This document shows, in pieces, positions 1-7,954 of a DNA stretch of 42,543 nucleotides (position 1 is its first letter; each line of letters begins with the position of its first letter). Where the stretch lies: positions 1-42,543 of the forward strand of contig JBLMYQ010000038.1 of NCBI GenBank assembly GCA_050258375.1, in the 5' to 3' direction. Both the position numbers and the translations under genes were made by a program. The notes beneath the pieces were generated by a model that saw nothing but the letters and a program-made list of their open reading frames with translations, had not been told where the DNA came from and ran no database searches. The DNA comes from JBLMYQ01 sp050258375. Lineage in GTDB: Bacteria > Bacillota > Clostridia > Acetivibrionales > UBA4821.

Positions 1-1
1 A

Positions 2-64
2 ATCCGGATGATTACAGAACACAGCCGGCGGGCAATTCTGGGAAAAGAATTCGATGTGGAGTGA
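2..64 (+). CDS. possible 3' end of an upstream gene (partial)
   Basis: An open frame enters from the left edge and stops at TGA 62-64, giving about 20 residues that end in GKEFDVE. The fragment is too short to identify. Support comes from its GC content being higher than the surrounding spacer and from the hairpin that starts 15 bp after the stop, which would act as its terminator and converge with tRNA-Val. It may be a chance frame. Confidence 0.35.
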   Translation: MRMITEHSRRAILGKEFDVE

Positions 65-79
65 TACATCAATATATAT

Positions 80-108
80 AAAGGAACACAGAACTTAGTT
101 CTGTGTTC
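80..108. terminator. left remnant of the terminator shared by tRNA-Val and the left-hand gene
   Basis: GAACACAGAAC (84-94) and GTTCTGTGTTC (98-108) form a perfect 11-bp stem with a TTA loop. The stem stops exactly at the transposon boundary. Adding the chromosomal bases from beyond the right end (CCTTT after the GTTC repeat) extends it to 15 bp with an A-tract on one side and a T-tract on the other. This indicates a bidirectional terminator cut by the insertion. Confidence 0.8.
105..108. repeat. left target-site duplication GTTC
   Basis: GTTC lies directly outside the TG end and is repeated at 12986-12989 directly outside the CA end. Four bases match. Tn7-family elements normally duplicate five, so either one base was lost at an end or this element makes a shorter duplication. 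Confidence 0.7.
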
Positions 109-133
109 TGGTGATTTGCGCGAATGTTGGACA
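109..133 (+). repeat. left terminal inverted repeat with TnsB-type site L1
   Basis: These 25 bases are the exact reverse complement of 12961-12985. The inner 18 bp (116-133, TTGCGCGAATGTTGGACA) define the repeat unit found at five other places in the two ends. Confidence 0.92.
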
Positions 134-146
134 ATACTAAATTTTT

Positions 147-175
147 AAAAGGCTTAAAATAGCCTTTTATTTTTT
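147..175 (+). terminator. terminator hairpin inside the left transposon end
   Basis: AAAAGGCT (147-154) pairs with AGCCTTTT (161-168) around a 6-base loop, followed by ATTTTTT. It lies between sites L1 and L2. It would stop transcription entering from the left flank, whose own terminator lost its T-tract to the insertion. Confidence 0.7.
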
Positions 176-177
176 GC

Positions 178-195
178 TGTTCAACATTCGTGTAA
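178..195 (-). repeat. TnsB-type site L2, inverted
   Basis: TGTTCAACATTCGTGTAA is the site consensus on the opposite strand to L1. It differs from right-end site R3 at one position. Confidence 0.82.
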
Positions 196-202
196 TCATT
201 TT

Positions 203-220
203 TTACGCAAATGTCGGACA
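203..220 (+). repeat. TnsB-type site L3
   Basis: TTACGCAAATGTCGGACA matches the site consensus in the same orientation as L1, with a few changes. Three sites in the left end is typical of Tn7-like elements. Confidence 0.8.
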
Positions 221-443
221 TCCATTACCAAAGACGATAGTACCTAAATATAAAAATATTTTTTAAATTTATTTAAAAATCATATCTACAAGCACTATAT
301 TTTGCAGAAATATACATTGTTTTTTATATTTAAAAATAATGTATACTATTGTTATGTTATTGCAAAAAATACCATAAATTGTTATAATTATTTAGTCGAT
401 ACATGATCAATATTTACTAATAAAATACTTGTGGAGCAGATTT
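221..443. other. AT-rich leader of the cargo operon
   Basis: No gene is visible. The stretch is very AT-rich and probably holds the promoter for the following operon. TATACT near 341-346 is a possible -10 box, but no well-spaced -35 box is clear. GGAG at 433-436 serves the ATG at 444. Confidence 0.5.
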
Positions 444-1238
444 ATGCTATTAAATCAATTGTTTTTTGATGAGTATAAAGTAGGAGAAAAAAATAGGGTA
501 GGAGAAAGAATTACTAAGATATATTCCAGGCAAAAAGGGAAATATGTTATTTATTGCTGTGAAAATGTAGATGATATTTATTTTGATGGTACAGAAGATG
601 CTCAAAGTAACTATTCCAAGATATCTGATTATATAGCACGGTTAAATGGATTATTCTATAACGAAAAAAATAAATATACTTTTATTACTGAACAAATCTC
701 GAATGCCATTGGGGAAGCAGCCCAAGGGGAGATACAAAAAGCTATTGAGATATTAAATGGCTTAGAAAACAAAATATTAAAACTTAAAAAGATAGAAGGT
801 AGAATACAATATTTATTAGGTGCTTTAATTCTGATATTAATAAATTTGGTATTATCTGTTGTTTTGATGTTTGTTTATAAAAATTTAAATGATCCATTTT
901 GGAAGGTATGTCTATTGGGATGGTTTAGTGTCGGATTAGGTAGTTTGGGAGGTTTTTTATCAATATCAATTAATATAAATAAATTGGATATTGATTTTGA
1001 TTCGGGATTTCTTATGAATGTAATCTCGGGATTTATTAGAGTTGTTATTGCTATGATAGCAAGTTTATTTATATTTTTGTTATTGAAATCAAATATATTT
1101 CTTGCAAATGCTAATCTAGGGTCTTCAAAATATATTATCTTTTCTTTTGCAATTATTGCAGGCTTTAGTGAAACCATTGTCCCGAATATAATAAATAAAT
1201 TGGAAAAGAAGAGTATAGATAATGGGATTAATATGTAA
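444..1238 (+). CDS. four-helix membrane protein, first gene of the defence-like operon
   Basis: The protein has 264 residues. The ATG at 444 is preferred because GGAG stands 7 bases before it; the longer frame from TTG 429 lacks a site. The first 115 or so residues are soluble and charged and end in a helical stretch rich in E and K. Four hydrophobic segments follow, roughly residues 122-144, 152-176, 196-216 and 227-250, with a GFSETIVP motif near the C-terminus. I do not recognise a family. It stands 57 bp before the SMC-like ATPase gene on the same strand. A membrane-acting effector or membrane anchor for the ATPase complex is a reasonable inference from context only. Confidence 0.8.
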   Translation: MLLNQLFFDEYKVGEKNRVGERITKIYSRQKGKYVIYCCENVDDIYFDGTEDAQSNYSKISDYIARLNGLFYNEKNKYTFITEQISNAIGEAAQGEIQKAIEILNGLENKILKLKKIEGRIQYLLGALILILINLVLSVVLMFVYKNLNDPFWKVCLLGWFSVGLGSLGGFLSISININKLDIDFDSGFLMNVISGFIRVVIAMIASLFIFLLLKSNIFLANANLGSSKYIIFSFAIIAGFSETIVPNIINKLEKKSIDNGINM

Positions 1239-1295
1239 GACCTATAAATATGTTTGTATCAATTATTTCTTTAATATTTTTGAGGAGAAATAAAT

Positions 1296-3329
1296 ATGCA
1301 TAAGATATATTTACCTACACTAAAGAGTTTGGAAGTAAAAAATTATTCACTCTATTTAAATAAACCTGATTTTAAATTTGATTTTATTGAAGGATTAAAT
1401 TTGATTATTGGAGGTAATGGGGTTGGAAAGACTACCTTTGTTTTTCTGATTAAATATGGTCTTATTGGTCTTTATAAAAAAGATGTTGATATTAGAGTTT
1501 ACGATGGTAGAAAAATAGAAAAAAGGACTCAGTATTCTAGAGACTTTTTTAAGAATAGAATGAATCAGGAATATGAAAATAATTCAAACGCAAAGATTAC
1601 GCTTGCGTTTAAAATAAACAATACAACGTATGAAGTTACCAGGGGTCTAAATGATATAGTTTTAGAAGAGGTATACATAACAGAAGATGGTAATAGATAC
1701 AAACTAGATGGAAAAGTTATGAAGCAAGAGGAGTATGAAAAACTTAGTGATAATGAAGAAAAAAAAGGATATCTTCAGTATGAATATGAGAAAAAAATAG
1801 AACTTTCGGCGGGATTACATTCATTTGAAGATTTTATATTCTTTATAAATGAAATTTTGTTTTTCGGAGAGGATAGAAAAACTTTACTTTGGAACTCCGA
1901 TTCACAAGGAAGATTGGCTAGTAAATACTTTAATGAACCTTGGCTAGATGAAGAGTTTGAAAAAGCAAAACATGAGGGTAAGTATTATGACAGTTTATCT
2001 AGGCATAAATCAGAAGATATAAGGGCGGTAAAATTAGTATTAGATAATATTATTAAGGAAAATAGCGACAAATCAAAGTCAAGCATTATTAAGGTAAGAA
2101 AACAGATTAATGATTTAACTATATTAGTTAGTAAGAAAGAAAATACTCTTAAAAAAATTCAAGACGAACGGAAAAAAAATGAAATTACTTTAAAAGCAAA
2201 ACATGCAGAAAGAAACAAAGTAAGTAAAAGAATACAGGAATTAGAATCTAAAGTTCAAGCTGAAGAATTAAAAGTATACGAAAAAACATGGGCAACATTA
2301 CATCCAAATTATCATCATTTTCTTAAAAATGTACGACTAAATAAGTTGTGTCCATTATGTAATAAAAAATTAGAAAAAGTTAATCTTAAATTAATCATTT
2401 CAGACGAAAATAAGTGTATTCTTTGCAGAAAGGATATTGGAGAGAATACTGCTGATACTGATAAAATAAAAACTTTAAAAGGGGAATTAGATAGATTATT
2501 TGCAATTAAGCAAAATATCGAGAAAGATATATATAATCTAGAGAGAGAACTGAATAAATATGATACAAGTTTTGATAAAGCTAATGCTGAGCTATTTGAG
2601 TACAAATCCAAATTAAGGAATTTAGAATATAGCATAAAAGATATTAAGCCTAATCAAGAGGGAGAATTAGTTTTATTGAATACGGTTGAAACAATAAATA
2701 AACAAATGAAGGAACTTGAATTAGAAAAGATCGACTTGGGTGAGAAGAGCCAAAGATTTAAAGAGAAAGCAACTAAGATCCTTGAAGAAATTGATGAAAG
2801 TAGAAAAAAAATAAATTCTGAATTATCAAAAATATTCTCAAGCTTTGCGAATAATTATTTGCAAATGCCCTGCTATTTGGCTTACTTAGATGCTGATGGT
2901 AGTGGGAAAAAAAGATGCATACCAGTTATTGATGAAAAACGGAGAATATTCGAAGAAGAACTATCCGAATCACAACGCTTTTTTATTGATCACTCTTTTC
3001 GTATGAGTATTATGAGGTTTTTTTATACTACTCCATCATTTTTTATATGTGAAACTCCAGATAGTAGTTTAGATATATCATATGAAATAAATGCTGCAAA
3101 TATATTTCTTAAGTATTTAGATCTTCCTAATTCATTAATATTAACCTCGAATTTGAATAATAGTGAATTTTTGCAATACATAATTAATAATGCAAAACGG
3201 ATAAGCTATATTAATTTGTTGGAGGTTGGCAAACCTTCAAATATCCAAGATAACAGCAGTAAGCTTATTGAAATATCAAAAAAGATTGGAGAGAAGATTA
3301 ATGCAAAATCAAACTCTATACAGAATTAA
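1296..3329 (+). CDS. Rad50/SMC-like ABC ATPase with double CxxC hook (LmuB/ABC-3C type)
   Basis: The 677-residue protein has the layout of a Rad50/SMC-type ATPase. Walker A is GGNGVGKTT (39-47). Charged coiled-coil segments fill about 255-330 and 390-510, with two CxxC pairs between them (C352/C355 and C374/C377) resembling a zinc hook. An ABC signature-like LSESQ is at 556-560 and the Walker B region is FFICETPDSSLD (582-593). Such ATPases sense or load on DNA and are the core of ABC-three-component (Lamassu-type) defence systems, in which LmuB is about this size. The usual Walker B aspartate is a cysteine (C585), while the following glutamate E586 is kept. GAGGAG precedes the ATG by 8 bases. 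The last 29 bp overlap the next gene. The exact subtype is uncertain. Confidence 0.88.
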   Translation: MHKIYLPTLKSLEVKNYSLYLNKPDFKFDFIEGLNLIIGGNGVGKTTFVFLIKYGLIGLYKKDVDIRVYDGRKIEKRTQYSRDFFKNRMNQEYENNSNAKITLAFKINNTTYEVTRGLNDIVLEEVYITEDGNRYKLDGKVMKQEEYEKLSDNEEKKGYLQYEYEKKIELSAGLHSFEDFIFFINEILFFGEDRKTLLWNSDSQGRLASKYFNEPWLDEEFEKAKHEGKYYDSLSRHKSEDIRAVKLVLDNIIKENSDKSKSSIIKVRKQINDLTILVSKKENTLKKIQDERKKNEITLKAKHAERNKVSKRIQELESKVQAEELKVYEKTWATLHPNYHHFLKNVRLNKLCPLCNKKLEKVNLKLIISDENKCILCRKDIGENTADTDKIKTLKGELDRLFAIKQNIEKDIYNLERELNKYDTSFDKANAELFEYKSKLRNLEYSIKDIKPNQEGELVLLNTVETINKQMKELELEKIDLGEKSQRFKEKATKILEEIDESRKKINSELSKIFSSFANNYLQMPCYLAYLDADGSGKKRCIPVIDEKRRIFEEELSESQRFFIDHSFRMSIMRFFYTTPSFFICETPDSSLDISYEINAANIFLKYLDLPNSLILTSNLNNSEFLQYIINNAKRISYINLLEVGKPSNIQDNSSKLIEISKKIGEKINAKSNSIQN

Positions 3330-3927
3330 TGATGATATATCTTCAATATTTAAAAATGCTTCTGACTTAAAATGGAATGGTATTAGAGAAAATACATTAA
3401 GTCGGATTTTATATTTGAGTTCAGTACTTTATAACTTTGTTTATGAGGATAAAGATAACCCTTTTTCAAAAGATTATAATTTTTCCACGGATATCAGAGG
3501 ACCGTACTGCGATTCTTTGGAGGCTTCATTAGCATTCCTTCTTTCGAATGAATACATAACAAAGGATGAGGAAACAGGCTTATATGAATGGATAGGAAGG
3601 CAAGTTGCAGAGCAAAACGAAACATCAGATAGCCTTAGTAAAAGAGATTGGATAAAAATTGTAATATATATTTTAGGTATTTATGGAGAGGAAAAAATCT
3701 ATGATTTTGTTTATAGAGATCCTGAATATGAAGATAAGCTCCAAACAAATGTTCCAGAAATAAATTTGGATAAAGGAAATGAGACATTCAATGTTCTAAT
3801 TCAGTTTAGAAATGCCTTTGAAAAAAGTATTGCTGATTTAAAAAAAATTAAAGTTGAACCCAAAAAATATTTGGAATTATATTTCGAGTATGTATTTAGC
3901 ACTATACTAAAAGGAGAAGAGGCATAA
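3301..3927 (+). CDS. small middle component of an ABC-3C/Lamassu-like system (LmuC-like)
   Basis: The protein has 208 residues from ATG 3301, chosen because GGAGAG lies 7 bases upstream; a longer in-frame start has no such site. The N-terminal half is helical with a motif resembling a winged helix (RGPYCDSLEASLAFLL then NEYI, about residues 64-86), a pattern I associate with middle components of ABC-three-component systems. The rest is helical and acidic, with no catalytic motif seen. It overlaps the ATPase gene by 29 bp, and its stop overlaps the next start (TAATG), so the genes are translationally coupled. Assignment is by size, position and pattern only. Confidence 0.78.
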   Translation: MQNQTLYRINDDISSIFKNASDLKWNGIRENTLSRILYLSSVLYNFVYEDKDNPFSKDYNFSTDIRGPYCDSLEASLAFLLSNEYITKDEETGLYEWIGRQVAEQNETSDSLSKRDWIKIVIYILGIYGEEKIYDFVYRDPEYEDKLQTNVPEINLDKGNETFNVLIQFRNAFEKSIADLKKIKVEPKKYLELYFEYVFSTILKGEEA

Positions 3928-4973
3928 TGCTTGTTAGAATGTTTATAGAAAGTCCTGAGTTTGATAATTTTATTAAAGATAGATCAGATAGTATTATGGG
4001 ACAAGTTACTACTGATATAATTAATATTTCTCAGTTTAAGATTCTTAAATTCCAATATATTGACAAATTATGGGCTTCTATTAAAGAAAGAGTCTTTATT
4101 TTGTGCATAAGCAAAGAGAATTTAGAGAAACTTAAATTTAAAGAATATCAGGAATTTTTCAAACTTATTGATGCGGAATTGAATAAATGTAACAATAAGA
4201 TATTGGTAAATGATAATATGGAAATCATACACTGTGAAAAGTTTTTATATGATCTAAAGTTTCATTCACAACATGTATCAAGCAATAATTATTGTGTCTT
4301 TTATATTAATGAAGATGGTGTTTGTATTTTTAATAATGGAACTGAAATATATGGGGCGAATGTATTCTTTGATGAAAAAGATTTGGCAATGTATTCGAAA
4401 AGAAAGAGTATTGGGGAAATAAGAGATATCTTAGAATTATATAAAAATCAATATTTACCTACGGTTAATGATATTTTCTTTGAAAACAACCTTGAAGCAT
4501 TGAAAGATACCAAATATTCAAATATTTTAAAAAATAAGCCGGAAAAAATTATGAAGGAGAACTTAATTAAATACTTAAACAAAAATCTTAAGCATTCATT
4601 TACAGCTAATGTACCGATAACTAATTCTACTCAGGTTATTGATGCTTTTACAGAGGTTGATGGGGAGATATACTTTATAAATATTTCATGGCTTGGTGTA
4701 AGTATAAGTGAATGCTTAACAATGATAGCTGAAAAGCATAATGAGGAACATATGAAGAAGTTTATATCAAATGCAATAGAGGCAATTGAAAAACTGGTTA
4801 AGATTAATGGTGAGAATTTTAAATGTGGATATATTGTTACTTTTGATGCTAGAGACAGTAAGGCAGTAATAAACTTAGAAGATTATGGATTTATTAATGA
4901 AGATCAAAAAATGTATATTGATTTTCTTGTAAGAATTGATGAATTTAAAATTGCACAAAAGCATATTGCTTAA
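3927..4973 (+). CDS. putative effector with a degenerate PD-(D/E)xK-like C-terminus
   Basis: The 348-residue protein starts at the ATG inside the preceding stop (TAATG) with AAGGAG upstream. I do not recognise the first 200 residues; they contain alternating strands and helices. Residues 208-310 follow the order of a restriction-endonuclease fold: a helix starting KENLIKYL, a strand with D239 (VIDAF), a turn, then YFINISWLG, helices, and a final strand GYIVTFDARD. In active enzymes the second strand reads ExK; here it is N252-I-S254, so nuclease activity is doubtful. In Lamassu systems the partner of the SMC protein is a variable effector, which would suit this gene. The alternative is a regulatory or DNA-binding subunit. 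Confidence 0.72.
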   Translation: MLVRMFIESPEFDNFIKDRSDSIMGQVTTDIINISQFKILKFQYIDKLWASIKERVFILCISKENLEKLKFKEYQEFFKLIDAELNKCNNKILVNDNMEIIHCEKFLYDLKFHSQHVSSNNYCVFYINEDGVCIFNNGTEIYGANVFFDEKDLAMYSKRKSIGEIRDILELYKNQYLPTVNDIFFENNLEALKDTKYSNILKNKPEKIMKENLIKYLNKNLKHSFTANVPITNSTQVIDAFTEVDGEIYFINISWLGVSISECLTMIAEKHNEEHMKKFISNAIEAIEKLVKINGENFKCGYIVTFDARDSKAVINLEDYGFINEDQKMYIDFLVRIDEFKIAQKHIA

Positions 4974-5020
4974 TAATATACATTTTGTTTAATTTAACAG
5001 TAGAATAGAGAATATGAATT

Positions 5021-6331
5021 CTATGGTTTTGAGATAACTAGGACACTTTCAATCAGTTTAGAAACGGATTTCTTTTGTTGGCTACTAGGGTTTATGTAAC
5101 GTGCATTTCGGATTTCTTCTACTTGCAAGCCTTTGGATGTAGCTATTTCAGCAATTATTTCGGCTACTTTTATTTCTACTCCAAAGTAAGCAGAGTTAGC
5201 TACATTGAAAAATATGTGACCATTATGAGTAAGAATTCGACTGAAATGGGTAAATAATAAATCCATGTCCTGAAAATATCCACTTATCATATCTAATATG
5301 CTTTCGTTCCAAAATTCTTGTTTTTGTTTAGTTATTTTTTTAATTGCATTACGAAGTAAGTAGATATTTAACGGTTCAGTTTCTGGCCACTTTACTTGAA
5401 CATGTGAACGAAGGGTTCTTGAACGATATTCAGGCATAGAACTATAGTTATTCAAGTAGTCTAACATTTTCAGTTCTACTATATAACTATCTGTATAATC
5501 TCTAGAATTTAAATACGGTGGAGAAGTAATTACTAAATCAATACTTTCATCATCAAGGTTTATTATGTTCTTTCTTGCATCTCCAAAATAACAGTATTTA
5601 CTGTTCGAGAATAGATTCCCTTGCTTTTTGTATTTTTCTAGTTTCTTTATATCAGGAATAAAAATGTTATTTAATCTATCAAAAAACAAAGAATGCACAT
5701 CATTCCTAGTATAATTTACTTTTTCTTTCCACTTGGGTTTATATGACAAGCACTTGCCATTTCTATATAAGTTACTCACTTTTAGTAAAATGGATGCGAG
5801 TGCAATTTTAAACAAATCTCTATATTTAGTGTCTTTTATCATGCTAATAGCATGTTTTAAATCAAATATTCCCTTAAGAACTTCTCTATTAAAATTCCAT
5901 CTATCTATTCCTTCTCTTTCTACTATCCATTTGCCTTCTGGAAGGGACAAAATTGAGTCAATATTATCGGGTGAATCTTCAATTTTTTCTAATAATGTAT
6001 TTAGATTATTATTAAGACCTTTTAATGTATAGTCAGTCCTCATTTTTGAAACGGAGAGATCATGCATAAAAGGACAAACCTCAAAAGAATAGCATTTTAT
6101 CCCTAGCTTTTGTAATTCAAGTGGAGTTGTGCCACTTCCGGCAAATGGATCCAAACAAGAAAGAGGAGTGTAATCTAATTCATTAATTATTGAACGGATA
6201 AATTCTTTTGAATATCCTTCTACAAATGGATACCAACGATGAATATTCTCATCTTTATTTTTTTCAAATTGCATGACAGGACCATATTGATTAAAATAAT
6301 CTATTCTTTCATACATTACTGAAGAACCCAT
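5021..6331 (-). CDS. orphan DNA methyltransferase (TSPPY type, motif I first)
   Basis: The 436-residue protein carries SAM-binding motif I DPFAGSGTT (61-69) and catalytic motif IV TSPPY (269-273), with about 200 residues between them. SPPY is most typical of N4-cytosine enzymes, but N6-adenine enzymes also use it. The order I then IV differs from the common beta-class order. No restriction endonuclease or specificity subunit is adjacent. It converges with the four-gene operon, 47 bp apart, and diverges from the TnsD-like gene. The start has GAGGTG 9 bases upstream. It could protect the element's DNA, supply self-marking for the neighbouring defence-like genes, or remain from a lost restriction system. 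Confidence 0.88.
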   Translation of the reverse strand: MGSSVMYERIDYFNQYGPVMQFEKNKDENIHRWYPFVEGYSKEFIRSIINELDYTPLSCLDPFAGSGTTPLELQKLGIKCYSFEVCPFMHDLSVSKMRTDYTLKGLNNNLNTLLEKIEDSPDNIDSILSLPEGKWIVEREGIDRWNFNREVLKGIFDLKHAISMIKDTKYRDLFKIALASILLKVSNLYRNGKCLSYKPKWKEKVNYTRNDVHSLFFDRLNNIFIPDIKKLEKYKKQGNLFSNSKYCYFGDARKNIINLDDESIDLVITSPPYLNSRDYTDSYIVELKMLDYLNNYSSMPEYRSRTLRSHVQVKWPETEPLNIYLLRNAIKKITKQKQEFWNESILDMISGYFQDMDLLFTHFSRILTHNGHIFFNVANSAYFGVEIKVAEIIAEIATSKGLQVEEIRNARYINPSSQQKKSVSKLIESVLVISKP

Positions 6332-6547
6332 TTGAAGCTACACCTCACACATCAGGATAATAACCCTGCACATTTAGCAAGGTTATTAGCTAAGATACTT
6401 GTACACAAATTTTCTACTTTATATTTTATCATAATGCGGTATATTATGGAAAGAATTATTTAATAATAATAAATAGTAATAATAAATAGACTAATCTTTA
6501 TAACTAGTTATATAAAGCAAAAGTAAGATAGGAATATAAGTAGTAGA
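6332..6547. promoter_or_regulatory. divergent promoter region with a palindrome
   Basis: This spacer separates the leftward methyltransferase gene from the rightward TnsD-like gene. TAATAACCCTGC (6358-6369) and GCAAGGTTATTA (6377-6388) form 12-base arms with one mismatch. They lie 27 bp upstream of the methyltransferase start, in its leader, as a hairpin or an operator. TTGTAC (6409-6414) with TATTTT 17 bp on is a weak rightward promoter candidate. Confidence 0.45.
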
Positions 6548-7954
6548 GTGATTAAAGTTGTATATCAAAGAAACATAACCATACTAGATAACTTAAAATA
6601 TTGGTCGAATACACTACCAAATGTACTTAAACCAACAAAAGGTGAAAGCTTGCATGGTTTTCTATTAAGGTTAGATGCAGCAAATAACTTTAATGCTGGT
6701 TGTGTTCTAAATATGGTAAAAAAGCATGAGACAGGTCAAACTTCATTTAACAGACCTGGCCTTTTTATTTTAGGCTCTTCCTTTGATTTAAACTTACTAG
6801 CTAAACTTGTTAACGTAGACTATGAATGCATTGTCAACCTAACATTTGCACCTGTATTAACCCGTATTTTTAGAACTGAAAAAGTATATCCAAGTTTATT
6901 GGGATATTCTTCATCATTTAAGATTTGCCCACAATGTATTTTAGAGAAAAATATACCTTTACTGTTCTCTTTGTCTAAAATCAAGCTCTGCCCTACGCAT
7001 AATTTAATGTTGATCGAAAGGTGTATTTGCGGAAATACAATACAATTATTTTCAGCGGCTAACTTGCCTTATTACTGTCCAATATGTAATATTCCTTTAG
7101 ACTATTTGCAAAGTATTTGGGTGGATAAGAAAAGCTCAATATATGCTAAACAAAAGTACTTATATAATGCTTATTCAAGTATGATTTACAGCAATATAGA
7201 TTTAGTCCATAAAAATGAGGAGCTAGCTCAAGGATTAGAGAATAGATTTCAGAGTATATCCTATAAACAGGGAATTTATCGTAAAAAGTTTAGTTGCGAA
7301 TTTGGACAAGAAGCGTACAAAATGTACAATGGTCATGGAATTTCAAATTTATCTTTAACAAAGATAGTAGATATTTTACATGGACTGAACTATACGCCAA
7401 AGCAATTCAGAGATATTAAAGTTCCTGTTAATTCAAATAGAATAGTTAATGACTTTAATGAACAAGAAGTTCAAGGTAATAATCAAGGCTGTCCTAATAT
7501 TTACTGTAAAGACTTTAATTTAAACACTAATGTTAGATTTCTTGGCAAGAAGAAGCAGTATTCTGGTGAGGTTTTGATAGAACAATATTGCCAAACGTGC
7601 GGCACAAGATTTATTGGTAATAATATCGTACAAAGCTATGATCATAATCCAGGATTACGCCAATATGATATAGAACTTGCTCGGGCTAGAATTGAGAAAT
7701 GGCAAAATGATTTAATAAGCACATGTAAAGAAATGATAAATAAAAGAATTCCTATTACACTTACAGGCTGCTTTAAAATTGCAGGTATTCCAATTGGCAA
7801 GGCATATTTTACTGATAGATTAGGATTAATAACAATTTTAGAAGAATATGCTGAAAAACAGAGGGAGGACTTTAAAGAATGGCAAGATGAACTTCAACCT
7901 AATGAATCTAATTCTTTTCTAAGGCGGATATATAAAAGACGGAAAATAAGCTGA
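6548..7954 (+). CDS. TnsD-like TniQ-family target selector with two zinc-binding regions
   Basis: The 468-residue protein starts with the TniQ domain (LPNVLKPTKGESLHGFLLRLD at about 23-43, quoted in part). A zinc-binding region follows: C127-P-x-C130, C148/H151, C159/C161 and C177/C180. The C-terminal half has a second cysteine ribbon (C315, C320, C348, C351) and a helical tail, so it is longer than plain TniQ and closer to TnsD. TnsD proteins bind a chromosomal attachment site and recruit TnsC; the adjacent tRNA-Val gene is the natural candidate. The start is GTG with GGA only at 6531-6533, so the start is uncertain. The stop abuts the tnsC stop with no gap. It is transcribed apart from the other transposition genes. 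Confidence 0.88.
   Translation: MIKVVYQRNITILDNLKYWSNTLPNVLKPTKGESLHGFLLRLDAANNFNAGCVLNMVKKHETGQTSFNRPGLFILGSSFDLNLLAKLVNVDYECIVNLTFAPVLTRIFRTEKVYPSLLGYSSSFKICPQCILEKNIPLLFSLSKIKLCPTHNLMLIERCICGNTIQLFSAANLPYYCPICNIPLDYLQSIWVDKKSSIYAKQKYLYNAYSSMIYSNIDLVHKNEELAQGLENRFQSISYKQGIYRKKFSCEFGQEAYKMYNGHGISNLSLTKIVDILHGLNYTPKQFRDIKVPVNSNRIVNDFNEQEVQGNNQGCPNIYCKDFNLNTNVRFLGKKKQYSGEVLIEQYCQTCGTRFIGNNIVQSYDHNPGLRQYDIELARARIEKWQNDLISTCKEMINKRIPITLTGCFKIAGIPIGKAYFTDRLGLITILEEYAEKQREDFKEWQDELQPNESNSFLRRIYKRRKIS

Noticed and set aside
1..108. A tRNA fragment or second attachment copy at the left junction
   Set aside because: No tRNA-like sequence is found there; only the GTTC repeat and the terminator stem, so this is not an integrase-type island.
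429..443. TTG start for the first cargo gene
   Set aside because: The GGAG site lies inside this extension and fits the ATG at 444.
875..1177. 100-codon minus-strand frame within the membrane-protein gene
   Set aside because: It is a shadow of the real gene, which has a ribosome site and clear membrane segments.
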